This document shows, piece after piece, positions 14,687 to 20,144 of a DNA stretch of 21,409 bases. Location: positions 1-21,409 of the IMG/VR virus record IMGVR_UViG_3300035204_000988, one strand, 5' to 3'. Under the pieces are notes generated by a model, which was not told where the DNA came from, did not search any database, and saw only the letters and a list, made by a program, of their open reading frames with translations. Within the stretch, counting starts at the first letter, position 1. Each line of letters begins with the position of its first letter. The position numbers were made by a program, and so were the translations under genes. The stretch is from a virus.

Positions 14687-14693
14687 CATAGTA
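14680..14693 (+). promoter_or_regulatory. Palindromic -10-like element directly upstream of the tRNA
   Basis: ACTATAACATAGTA, identical over 14 bases to 10949-10962. TATAAC ends at 14687, so a start at the usual distance falls at about 14694-14695, one or two bases before the first tRNA base. The element overlaps the stop of protein B. Confidence 0.5.
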
Positions 14694-14695
14694 AT

Positions 14696-14771
14696 AGGAG
14701 GGTAGCTCAGGGGTTAGAGTTTTGGTCTTATATGCCAATGGTCACGGGTTCAAATCCCGTTCCTCCCACCA
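14696..14771 (+). tRNA. tRNA with anticodon UAU (isoleucine, AUA codons)
   Basis: A 76-base cloverleaf with encoded CCA. Acceptor stem 14696-14702 pairs with 14761-14767 (one A-C mismatch at the first pair, one G-T). Positions 8-9 are TA. D-stem GCTC/GAGT encloses the loop AGGGGTTA. Anticodon stem TTGGT/GCCAA encloses CTTATAT, so position 33 is T and the anticodon is TAT. The variable loop is TGGTC. T-stem ACGGG/CCCGT encloses TTCAAAT. The discriminator is A and CCA is 14769-14771. UAU reads AUA, a codon used throughout these genes. In most bacteria AUA is read by a CAU tRNA carrying lysidine, so a UAU tRNA is unusual. The first-pair mismatch may weaken function. Confidence 0.9.
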
Positions 14772-14776
14772 AAGTT

Positions 14777-15799
14777 ATGTCTACGGTAATAAATACACGT
14801 TATGAATTCGACAGAGAGGATGCCCATAAAGCTCATTTCGTTATGGCTTGGAATAAACATGAGCCCAAAGTTTCTTTTTCCCTAGGCACGGGGATTAGTA
14901 CTGTTATAAGTTATTCAACCGGGGACAGTAAGTTCATTCGACGCTCCATTCTTGAAGCCCAGAAGTTTTCGAAAAGAGTAGTGGTGGTGTCCTGTAGCCA
15001 TAGATTTAATGGAATCCCTGAGGACGATACTTACATAAAAGCCTTGCAGAGGGAATTAAAGTTTGATTTAATAAATCTTCCTTGGGACCGGAATAAATCC
15101 CCAAAAGATTGGCATAATATGTTGAGGCATGCTGGGTATTTACATACGGTTAAATGGGACCCTTTGATTGAGGAGAACGGGGAGTATAAAGGTGTTAGCC
15201 ATTGCTTGTTTTTAGACGGGGATGAAATTGTTGAAGGGGACTCTATGTTAAAGTGGTTAAAGAGCTTACCTGAGTGTCCGGACACCCCCCAGACGTACAA
15301 GTTACTCCCCATAAATGCAATGTTCCCGGCATATTTTTATTTTTTAGACCCCACACTTGTGTCAACCGCATTGGAGATGGCTGGACTGTTAATATCGGTT
15401 CAATACTTGCGGGAACATGAAGATGCTTTTTTTAATGAGAATGAAAGGAGTGGGATGATGAATGCAAGTCTGGGTGTTATAGCCCCTCTAGCGTGGCCAC
15501 CCTCCTATGACCCAGAGATGGAGTTCAATTCCCAATATCAGTTTAAGGACTGGCTTAAGGGGGCTCCTTTCGTACACCACTACAGTTGGGTTAGGTCAGA
15601 GGAAGAGATGTATAAAAAAATAATCTGGGCACATTCTGGGGGTAAGGATTGGAAAACCCTAATCCATAACCATTTTAAACTATTTGATGATTTAAACCCC
15701 TTTTGCGCTTTGGGGGAAGAGCCCGGAGGGAGCCGTCCCCACAAATGTTTTGTTCACAATTATGAGTATTTTCGAGTCCCAAACAAGTTTAATTTATAG
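14777..15799 (+). CDS. Glycosyltransferase, GT2-like; paralogue of the gene at 5572
   Basis: A 340-residue GT-A type protein. After a 34-residue unmatched N-terminus come ISTVISYSTGDSKFIRR (40-56), HCLFLDGDEIVEGD (142-155) with the DxD at 147-149, MAGLLI (201-206) and VHHYSWVRSEEEM (266-278). These segments align with the gene at 5572, but this copy has extra sequence between them (259 against 340 residues). The ATG at 14777 is used because an earlier in-frame ATG (14732) lies inside the tRNA; only five bases separate the tRNA CCA from this ATG, leaving no room for an SD. It is the second step of the tRNA-led transcript. Donor and acceptor are unknown. Confidence 0.8.
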   Translation: MSTVINTRYEFDREDAHKAHFVMAWNKHEPKVSFSLGTGISTVISYSTGDSKFIRRSILEAQKFSKRVVVVSCSHRFNGIPEDDTYIKALQRELKFDLINLPWDRNKSPKDWHNMLRHAGYLHTVKWDPLIEENGEYKGVSHCLFLDGDEIVEGDSMLKWLKSLPECPDTPQTYKLLPINAMFPAYFYFLDPTLVSTALEMAGLLISVQYLREHEDAFFNENERSGMMNASLGVIAPLAWPPSYDPEMEFNSQYQFKDWLKGAPFVHHYSWVRSEEEMYKKIIWAHSGGKDWKTLIHNHFKLFDDLNPFCALGEEPGGSRPHKCFVHNYEYFRVPNKFNL

Positions 15800-15801
15800 G
15801 T

Positions 15802-17091
15802 ATGGATGATATTAAAGAGTTAATTGAGGGGGTTTTAAAAGGTAGCCAAATTAAATCCGTTCATAATGGAGAGTTCTCCAAGAAGGATGGGAAGATGAAG
15901 GTGTACTATTCGGGCCCCTTTTGGGGCAAGGAGGAAGTGGTAGCGGCAGTGGACACGCTCCTAAACGGGAAATGGCTGTCTTCTGGGGAAAAGGTTAATC
16001 GTTTTGAGCGTGAATTTTCTAAGAAATTTAATATGGAAGCTTCCGTTATGGTCAATTCAGGAAGTTCTGCTAATCTTGCTATGATAGCCGCCCTTAAAAA
16101 ATACTTTAAGTGGGAAGATGGTGCGGAAGTAATTGTTTCCCCTGTAGGATTTCCAACGACTATTGCACCTCTTATTCAAAATAACTTAACGCCTGTGTTT
16201 GTAGATATCGAGGAAGAGTCCTTAAACTTTGATTTGTCTGAGATTGAGAAGAAGATTTCCTCTAAGACGGTAGGCGTTTTCTTGTCTCCTGTTTTGGGTA
16301 ATCCTCCTGATATGGATAAGTTAACCTCAATTTGTGAGGAAAGGGGGATTAAGTTAATCTTAGACAATTGTGATTCCCTTGGGTCAAAGTGGAAAGGTAA
16401 GTACTTAAATGAGTATGCTGTGGCGGCGTCCTGTTCCTTTTACCCCGCGCACCATATTACAACCGCTGAAGGGGGCATGGTGTCTGGTCCCAGGGACTTT
16501 GTTAATTTAGTGCGAAGTTTTGCGTGGTGGGGCAGGGATTGTTATTGTGTTGGTCCCGCTAACCTATCCACCTGTGGGTCCTGTGGAAAACGTTTTGATA
16601 GGTGGCTCCCTAATTATGAGGGGGAAATTGACCATAAGTATGTGTTTACAAATGTTGGGTATAACTTAAAGCCCCTTGATTTACAAGGAGCGATTGGGTC
16701 GGTCCAACTAAAAAAATTCGAAGAGATTCACGCCAAACGGCGTTATGCTAAAAATCGTTTGGCTCGTATTTTAGGGGAGTCCTCATTTGTAAGGATTCCG
16801 GTAGAATTACCTGATGCGGAAACGTCTTGGTTTGGAACACCTGTTGTTTGTGACCAAGGCAAAGCCTCTTTAGTAGCACACTTGGAGGCTAATGGTATTC
16901 AAACCCGCCCCTATTTTGCAGGGAATTTATTAATGCACCCGGGGTACAAACATTTAGATGACTACCGTAAATACCCTAAAGCAAACAAAGTTCTTAGTAA
17001 CGTGTTTTTTATAGGAGCTTCTCCCCACTATACCGAGGAGGTTTTTGATTACGTTGATGAGGTATTGCAATTATGGAAGCAGAAAAATTAA
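15802..17091 (+). CDS. rfbH: PLP/PMP-dependent sugar 3-dehydrase, RfbH/E1 (DdhC) type
   Basis: A 429-residue member of the DegT/DnrJ/EryC1/StrS fold, but of the dehydrase branch rather than the aminotransferase branch. In SFYPAHHITTAEGGMV (212-227) His217 takes the place of the PLP-binding Lys, the hallmark of RfbH/E1 and ColD enzymes. Cys190, Cys247, Cys249 and Cys258 or Cys261 in RDCYC and TCGSCGKRF match the [2Fe-2S] ligands of E1 (CDP-6-deoxy-4-hexulose 3-dehydrase). DHKYVFTNVGYNLKPLDLQGA (278-298) and FAGNLLMHP (372-380) are also RfbH-like. It should remove the 3-hydroxyl from a 4-keto-6-deoxyhexose with help of an electron-donating reductase (E3). No E3 is in the window. Neighbours supply dTDP, not CDP, sugars. 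Confidence 0.88.
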   Translation: MDDIKELIEGVLKGSQIKSVHNGEFSKKDGKMKVYYSGPFWGKEEVVAAVDTLLNGKWLSSGEKVNRFEREFSKKFNMEASVMVNSGSSANLAMIAALKKYFKWEDGAEVIVSPVGFPTTIAPLIQNNLTPVFVDIEEESLNFDLSEIEKKISSKTVGVFLSPVLGNPPDMDKLTSICEERGIKLILDNCDSLGSKWKGKYLNEYAVAASCSFYPAHHITTAEGGMVSGPRDFVNLVRSFAWWGRDCYCVGPANLSTCGSCGKRFDRWLPNYEGEIDHKYVFTNVGYNLKPLDLQGAIGSVQLKKFEEIHAKRRYAKNRLARILGESSFVRIPVELPDAETSWFGTPVVCDQGKASLVAHLEANGIQTRPYFAGNLLMHPGYKHLDDYRKYPKANKVLSNVFFIGASPHYTEEVFDYVDEVLQLWKQKN

Positions 17092-17612
17092 AAATTAAGG
17101 ATGTTATTCTAGTTCGGCCCACAGTGTATGCGGATACGAGGGGGTTTTTTATGGAAACGTACCACCGAACTAAGTTCAAGGAGTTAGGTATTGATGGGGT
17201 GTTTTCGCAAGACAACTTTGTATTTTCTAAGAAAGGCGTACTCCGAGGACTTCACTACCAACACACGGCCCCACAGGGAAAGCTTTTACGGTGTGTTAAA
17301 GGGGAAATCCTGGATGTTGCTGTTGATATTCGTCCTGACTCGCCTACTTTCGGGGAACATGTCTCCGTAGTTTTGTCGGAAAGTAACATGAATCAGTTGT
17401 GGATACCAAAAGGTTTTGCCCACGGCTATGCTGTGTTATCGAAGGAAGCCTATGTGTTGTACAAATGTGACCAAGTATGGGTTCCAGAGTATGATTCCGG
17501 GATTAGGTGGGATGACCCTGACCTAAATATTGATTGGAGGATAGAAAACCCCTTGATTTCTGAGAAAGACTCCAAGTTACCCCTTTTGAGAGAAAAAGAT
17601 GAAGGGCATTAG
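17073..17612 (+). CDS. rmlC: dTDP-4-keto-6-deoxyglucose epimerase
   Basis: A 179-residue cupin of the RmlC family, which inverts C3 and C5 of dTDP-4-keto-6-deoxyglucose. Conserved parts: DTRGFFMETY (21-30), VFSQDNFVFSKKGVLRGLHY (43-62) with catalytic His61, PQGKLLRCVKGEILDVAVD (67-85) with Lys70, WIPKGFAHGYAVLS (110-123), Tyr130, and GIRWDDPDLNIDW (143-155). In most RmlC the stretch before Pro-Glu reads Tyr-Tyr-x-Pro-Glu; here it is VWVPE (135-139), so a usual active-site Tyr is Trp. Some relatives epimerise only one carbon, and this change might fit that, but it is not diagnostic. It overlaps the 3-dehydrase by 19 bases and the next gene by 14. Confidence 0.9.
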   Translation: MEAEKLKIKDVILVRPTVYADTRGFFMETYHRTKFKELGIDGVFSQDNFVFSKKGVLRGLHYQHTAPQGKLLRCVKGEILDVAVDIRPDSPTFGEHVSVVLSESNMNQLWIPKGFAHGYAVLSKEAYVLYKCDQVWVPEYDSGIRWDDPDLNIDWRIENPLISEKDSKLPLLREKDEGH

Positions 17613-18216
17613 TATAATTATTCCCTATTTGTCCTCAAGCCTTTCCATAGAGCTTTGCAAGGAGTACGCGCTAAAAAATGCAGACAACCCGAGTGATGTG
17701 GAGTTTGTGGAGATTGTGGATTCTACGGGCGTCTATGCAGCTTACAACGAGGGTGCTGAGAAAGCTACACGCGACCTATTAGTGTTTATCGGGGACGACA
17801 TGTTATTAGGACCCAGTTGGGACACACATTTCTACGACCATGTCCAGCCCCGTACCATAGGAACATGCTATGTTATAGAACCTGGAGTGCCTTCAAAGGG
17901 AGTTAATTTCCGTAATGTGGAACAAAATTTTGGGTATAACCCAGAAGGGTTGCACAGAGAATCTTTGGATGGTTTTATGGAGAAGTATACCCCAGCTCTA
18001 GAGTCCCTTCCGGGTTTTGAGGGTCATGGGTGGTATCAGCCCCTCGCTTGCTTAAAGGAGAGTTGGGTTCCGTATTTAACTGACCCAGAGTTTCCTCACC
18101 CACAGGACATTGAACTGTTTAGTCGGTTAAATGAGAGTAAGTATTACTTTGTGCGCGTACCTGCTTTTACTTATCATTTTCAGTGTCTGACTATAGAGCC
18201 AGACATAAGGTATTGA
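17599..18216 (+). CDS. Glycosyltransferase, GT2-like
   Basis: A 205-residue GT-A type protein, smaller than the others. The start MKGISIIIPYLSSSL and the internal TGVYAAYNEGAEKATRDLLVFIGDDMLLG (43-71) match family 2, with Gly-Asp-Asp (65-67) as the DxD site. A conserved His/Trp region near GHGWYQPLACL (142-152) and a late FTYHF (190-194) fit the catalytic half. GAGAG lies before the ATG and the gene overlaps rmlC by 14 bases, so the two are coupled. It is the last clear gene of the sugar block; about 450 bases of nearly gene-free sequence follow. Confidence 0.75.
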   Translation: MKGISIIIPYLSSSLSIELCKEYALKNADNPSDVEFVEIVDSTGVYAAYNEGAEKATRDLLVFIGDDMLLGPSWDTHFYDHVQPRTIGTCYVIEPGVPSKGVNFRNVEQNFGYNPEGLHRESLDGFMEKYTPALESLPGFEGHGWYQPLACLKESWVPYLTDPEFPHPQDIELFSRLNESKYYFVRVPAFTYHFQCLTIEPDIRY

Positions 18217-18223
18217 GACCCCC

Positions 18224-18243
18224 CACCGTGTATAAGTCAAAGA
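18224..18243 (+). repeat. Direct repeat, copy 1
   Basis: CACCGTGTATAAGTCAAAGA, identical over 20 bases to copy 2, which starts exactly 120 bases later. Confidence 0.85.
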
Positions 18244-18343
18244 CTACGCACTACTCCTTCTTAGGGGTACACACTCTTGAAGCAGAGGGGGTGAGTTGTA
18301 GTGTTTTTCACCCAGTACCAAGCCGTAATACCCATTCCATTCA

Positions 18344-18363
18344 CACCGTGTATAAGTCAAAGA
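18344..18363 (+). repeat. Direct repeat, copy 2
   Basis: Identical over 20 bases to copy 1. It ends one base before ATG 18365 of the weak candidate ORF. Confidence 0.85.
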
Positions 18364-18364
18364 T

Positions 18365-18568
18365 ATGGTACTCGTAGTGATGAAACGCAGCCAACTAGGG
18401 TTTTACCTAAAGAAGGGGTTTACCCTCGTAAGGAGGTATCAACAGGGGGACGAACCTAATGACCTAAAGGATTGTTTTGAGGTGTTGGAACGGTGTATAA
18501 GTCAAAGAGTAGCGGAGAAGGCAAGAACAAGACATGGCAAGGGGGTTGAGATAATAGAAGTCCCTTAA
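18365..18568 (+). CDS. Doubtful 67-residue ORF
   Basis: An ORF from ATG 18365 to TAA 18566-18568 with plausible composition: hydrophobic start (MVLVVMKRSQLGFYLKKGF), an acidic helix (NDLKDCFEVLERCISQRVAE) and a basic end. There is no SD and no recognised family. Copy 2 of the repeat directly precedes it and copy 3 lies inside it. An internal ATG at 18380 is an alternative start. It could be a real small protein or a chance frame in a regulatory region. Confidence 0.3.
   Translation: MVLVVMKRSQLGFYLKKGFTLVRRYQQGDEPNDLKDCFEVLERCISQRVAEKARTRHGKGVEIIEVP
18491..18508 (+). repeat. Direct repeat, copy 3
   Basis: CGGTGTATAAGTCAAAGA; 17 of 18 bases match copies 1 and 2, and the 16-base core GTGTATAAGTCAAAGA is identical. 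It lies 145 bases after copy 2, in a different reading frame relative to the candidate ORFs. Confidence 0.8.
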
Positions 18569-18617
18569 TGAGAGAGGACACCCCGTAAGCCACATGGTTC
18601 CAGTTTAGCCTTATTAG

Positions 18618-18623
18618 TATAAT
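18618..18623 (+). promoter_or_regulatory. Possible -10 box upstream of the gene at 18672
   Basis: TATAAT followed by AGAC, the same context as the box at 21396 (TATAATAGAC). No -35 match is seen at the expected distance. It would drive the gene starting at 18672 with a leader of about 40 bases. Confidence 0.4.
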
Positions 18624-18671
18624 AGACCGATTTCGTAGGAAGTTTGATTTTCTTCCCTAGATATTATTGTT

Positions 18672-19076
18672 ATGATACCTCTTCGTTTTAAGGTTTCGTT
18701 AAAAAGTTCTGAAATTTTGCCTTATAAAAATTTGCTTCCTCTGGTTCATTTATCTATAAATGAAAAAGAAAGAGAGAAAGTTCGTGCTTTATTAAAGTAT
18801 AAAAGTAATGCTTTGTTTGTAGAAGATATGAGGAAGCATAAGCATTTACGCGAAATGGCTTCCGCTTTAATGTTTTTAATTTCTTTGGAAGAGGACAAGG
18901 CTCAACAGCGAGAATTTTTTAGTAGAATAATTTTCTTTGATAAGGATTTAGAAAAACGATTAAGAGAGATGTTTGGTATTCCCTGTGAAGGTTTACACCC
19001 TTTAATGATTCAGTTAATGTATAGTGCTTCTTGTGATACGGATGAATGGGACGATACAATAATGCCTTCTGAATAA
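18672..19076 (+). CDS. Unknown helical protein
   Basis: A 134-residue protein, mostly helical and charged (KEREKVRALLKYKSNALFVE, LREMASALMFLISLEEDKAQ), with an acidic C-terminal tail (CDTDEWDDTIMPSE). No membrane segment, catalytic motif or known family is recognised. It stands alone between the repeat-bearing gap and the long hairpin. By eye its codons are AT-richer, with fewer GGG and CCC runs, than the sugar block, and this also holds for the two genes that follow. The ATG has no SD. Confidence 0.6.
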   Translation: MIPLRFKVSLKSSEILPYKNLLPLVHLSINEKEREKVRALLKYKSNALFVEDMRKHKHLREMASALMFLISLEEDKAQQREFFSRIIFFDKDLEKRLREMFGIPCEGLHPLMIQLMYSASCDTDEWDDTIMPSE

Positions 19077-19106
19077 CAAGAAATTAAAAAAGGAGCCGCT
19101 GGCGAG

Positions 19107-19192
19107 CCGTAAGTGCTGTTCCCATAAGGACTTAGGAAAATCCATTATTTTTTTTTGATTTTCCTAAGTCCTTACACCTTAAAGACTTACGG
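19107..19192 (+). repeat. Long nested inverted repeat (26 bp of stem)
   Basis: The inner stem is 18 bp without a mismatch: TAAGGACTTAGGAAAATC (19125-19142) pairs with GATTTTCCTAAGTCCTTA (19157-19174) across a 14-base loop that contains nine consecutive T. The outer stem is 8 bp: CCGTAAGT (19107-19114) with ACTTACGG (19185-19192). The two stems are separated by 10 bases on each side. The T-run is in the loop, not after the stem, so it is not an ordinary intrinsic terminator. It may be a transcript-end or processing structure, a small RNA, or a DNA-level element. Confidence 0.8.
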
Positions 19193-19214
19193 TCGTTAAA
19201 AGCAACCGAGGGGC

Positions 19215-19243
19215 TTGACTTGCCCTGCGATATGTGCTATACT
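19215..19243 (+). promoter_or_regulatory. Sigma70-type promoter for the MoxR/HExxH pair
   Basis: TTGACT (19215-19220), a 17-base spacer and TATACT (19238-19243) preceded by TGC, an extended -10. The start should be near 19250, giving a leader of about 60 bases. This is the best promoter in the window and looks like a host housekeeping promoter, as expected for an early phage gene. Confidence 0.85.
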
Positions 19244-19296
19244 TTCGGACGGCGTGGTTACTCTACACCGCCTTTAGCCCATTTAACCGTAAATCA

Positions 19297-19302
19297 AAGG
19301 AG
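19297..19302 (+). promoter_or_regulatory. Ribosome binding site supporting a TTG start
   Basis: AAGGAG lies 8 bases before TTG 19311. The first in-frame ATG is residue 26, only three residues before Walker A, so the TTG start is well supported. Confidence 0.75.
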
Positions 19303-19310
19303 ATAAGATT

Positions 19311-20141
19311 TTGGCTTCAAATTTTATAATAGACCCTATTAAAAAGAAAATCCTGACTAAGTTGGTCGAGTCGGGTAAAAACACAATGCTCACAGGGGCA
19401 ACAGGATGTGGTAAAACTACTTTGTGCTTTGAGGTAGCAAAGGAGTTGAATCTAAATCCAGTTGTGATTAACTGTGGTTCTACTCAAGATGCCCGAAGTT
19501 CTCTTTTGGGTTACTTTACTTTGGATAATGGCAATACTGTTTTTCAGGAAGCCGACTTCCTAAAAGCAATTCAAGAAGAAAACACTTTGATTATTCTTGA
19601 TGAATTGTCCCGTGCTTCTGACGATGCTTACAACATTATCTTTCCTCTTTTGGATTTTCGTAAGGAAGTTCGTGTAGATGAAAAAGATGATGGGCGTGTG
19701 GTTAAGTTAGCAGACAATGTAAAATTTATTGCTACTGCTAACATTGGTGTAGAATATAGTTCTGCCCGAAGTATTGACCGTGCTTTACAAGACCGTTTTA
19801 TCTCTTTCAACATTCCTTACCTAAAAGGAAGTAAGGTTAAAACTTATGTAAAGAAGCAATTTGATTCTGAGACTGCGGATATCGCAAGTCCTCTTTTCAA
19901 GATTTACGATTATACTCACAAGATGTTTGCCGAGGGTAAACTTTCTGACCGTCTTTCTACTCGTATGGTTTTAGAAGTAATGCCTTTAGTAAAGGACTTT
20001 ACTATTGGTGAGATTCTGGATAATGTTATCCTTTCATTGTTCCAACAAGATAGTTCTGCTATTTTGAATGATGCTAACATCATTAGAGAATATAGTGATT
20101 CTCTTGGAGTTTACAATAAAGAACAACAGGCAAACGGCTAA
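19311..20141 (+). CDS. MoxR-type AAA+ ATPase
   Basis: A 276-residue AAA+ ATPase starting with TTG. Walker A is GATGCGKT (29-36), Walker B is LIILDELSRA (93-102), sensor 1 is FIATAN (139-144), and RALQDRF (157-163) supplies the arginine finger. This arrangement fits MoxR/RavA/CbbQ-like ATPases, which act as chaperones or activators, usually with a von Willebrand A-type partner encoded next door. The next gene, with an HExxH site, fits the metallopeptidase-like N-terminal part seen in some such partners. A strong promoter and SD precede it, and the second gene begins 3 bases after its stop. The protein target is unknown. Confidence 0.85.
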   Translation: MASNFIIDPIKKKILTKLVESGKNTMLTGATGCGKTTLCFEVAKELNLNPVVINCGSTQDARSSLLGYFTLDNGNTVFQEADFLKAIQEENTLIILDELSRASDDAYNIIFPLLDFRKEVRVDEKDDGRVVKLADNVKFIATANIGVEYSSARSIDRALQDRFISFNIPYLKGSKVKTYVKKQFDSETADIASPLFKIYDYTHKMFAEGKLSDRLSTRMVLEVMPLVKDFTIGEILDNVILSLFQQDSSAILNDANIIREYSDSLGVYNKEQQANG

Positions 20142-20144
20142 GTG

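Larger units (their letters stand above)
18217..18671 (+). other. 455-base intergenic region with three direct repeats
   Basis: No confident gene lies here. It holds three copies of a 16-20 bp direct repeat, one weak candidate ORF (18365-18568) and a TATAAT at 18618-18623 ahead of the gene at 18672. A small dyad (TGTCTG at 18184-18189 with CAGACA at 18200-18205) sits in the last codons of the preceding gene, but no T-run follows. In a genome otherwise packed end to end, this gap is conspicuous and likely regulatory or RNA-coding. Confidence 0.6.

Noticed and set aside
14696-14771. tRNA as an integration attachment site
   Set aside because: No integrase and no repeat of the tRNA 3' end elsewhere in the window.
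14732-14776. Upstream in-frame extension of the glycosyltransferase at 14777
   Set aside because: The extra codons fall within the tRNA, so ATG 14777 is preferred.
15802-17091. Plain sugar aminotransferase
   Set aside because: The PLP-binding Lys is replaced by His and iron-sulfur Cys residues are present, which fits a dehydrase.
18183-18377. A 64-residue ORF containing repeat copies 1 and 2
   Set aside because: It starts inside the preceding glycosyltransferase gene, has poor composition and no SD. The repeats explain its apparent internal similarity.
18224-18508. CRISPR array
   Set aside because: Three copies with unequal gaps of 100 and 127 bases, a repeat too short, and no cas genes.
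19125-19174. Ordinary rho-independent terminator
   Set aside because: The T-run is in the loop and neither side of the stem is followed by T on the transcribed strand.
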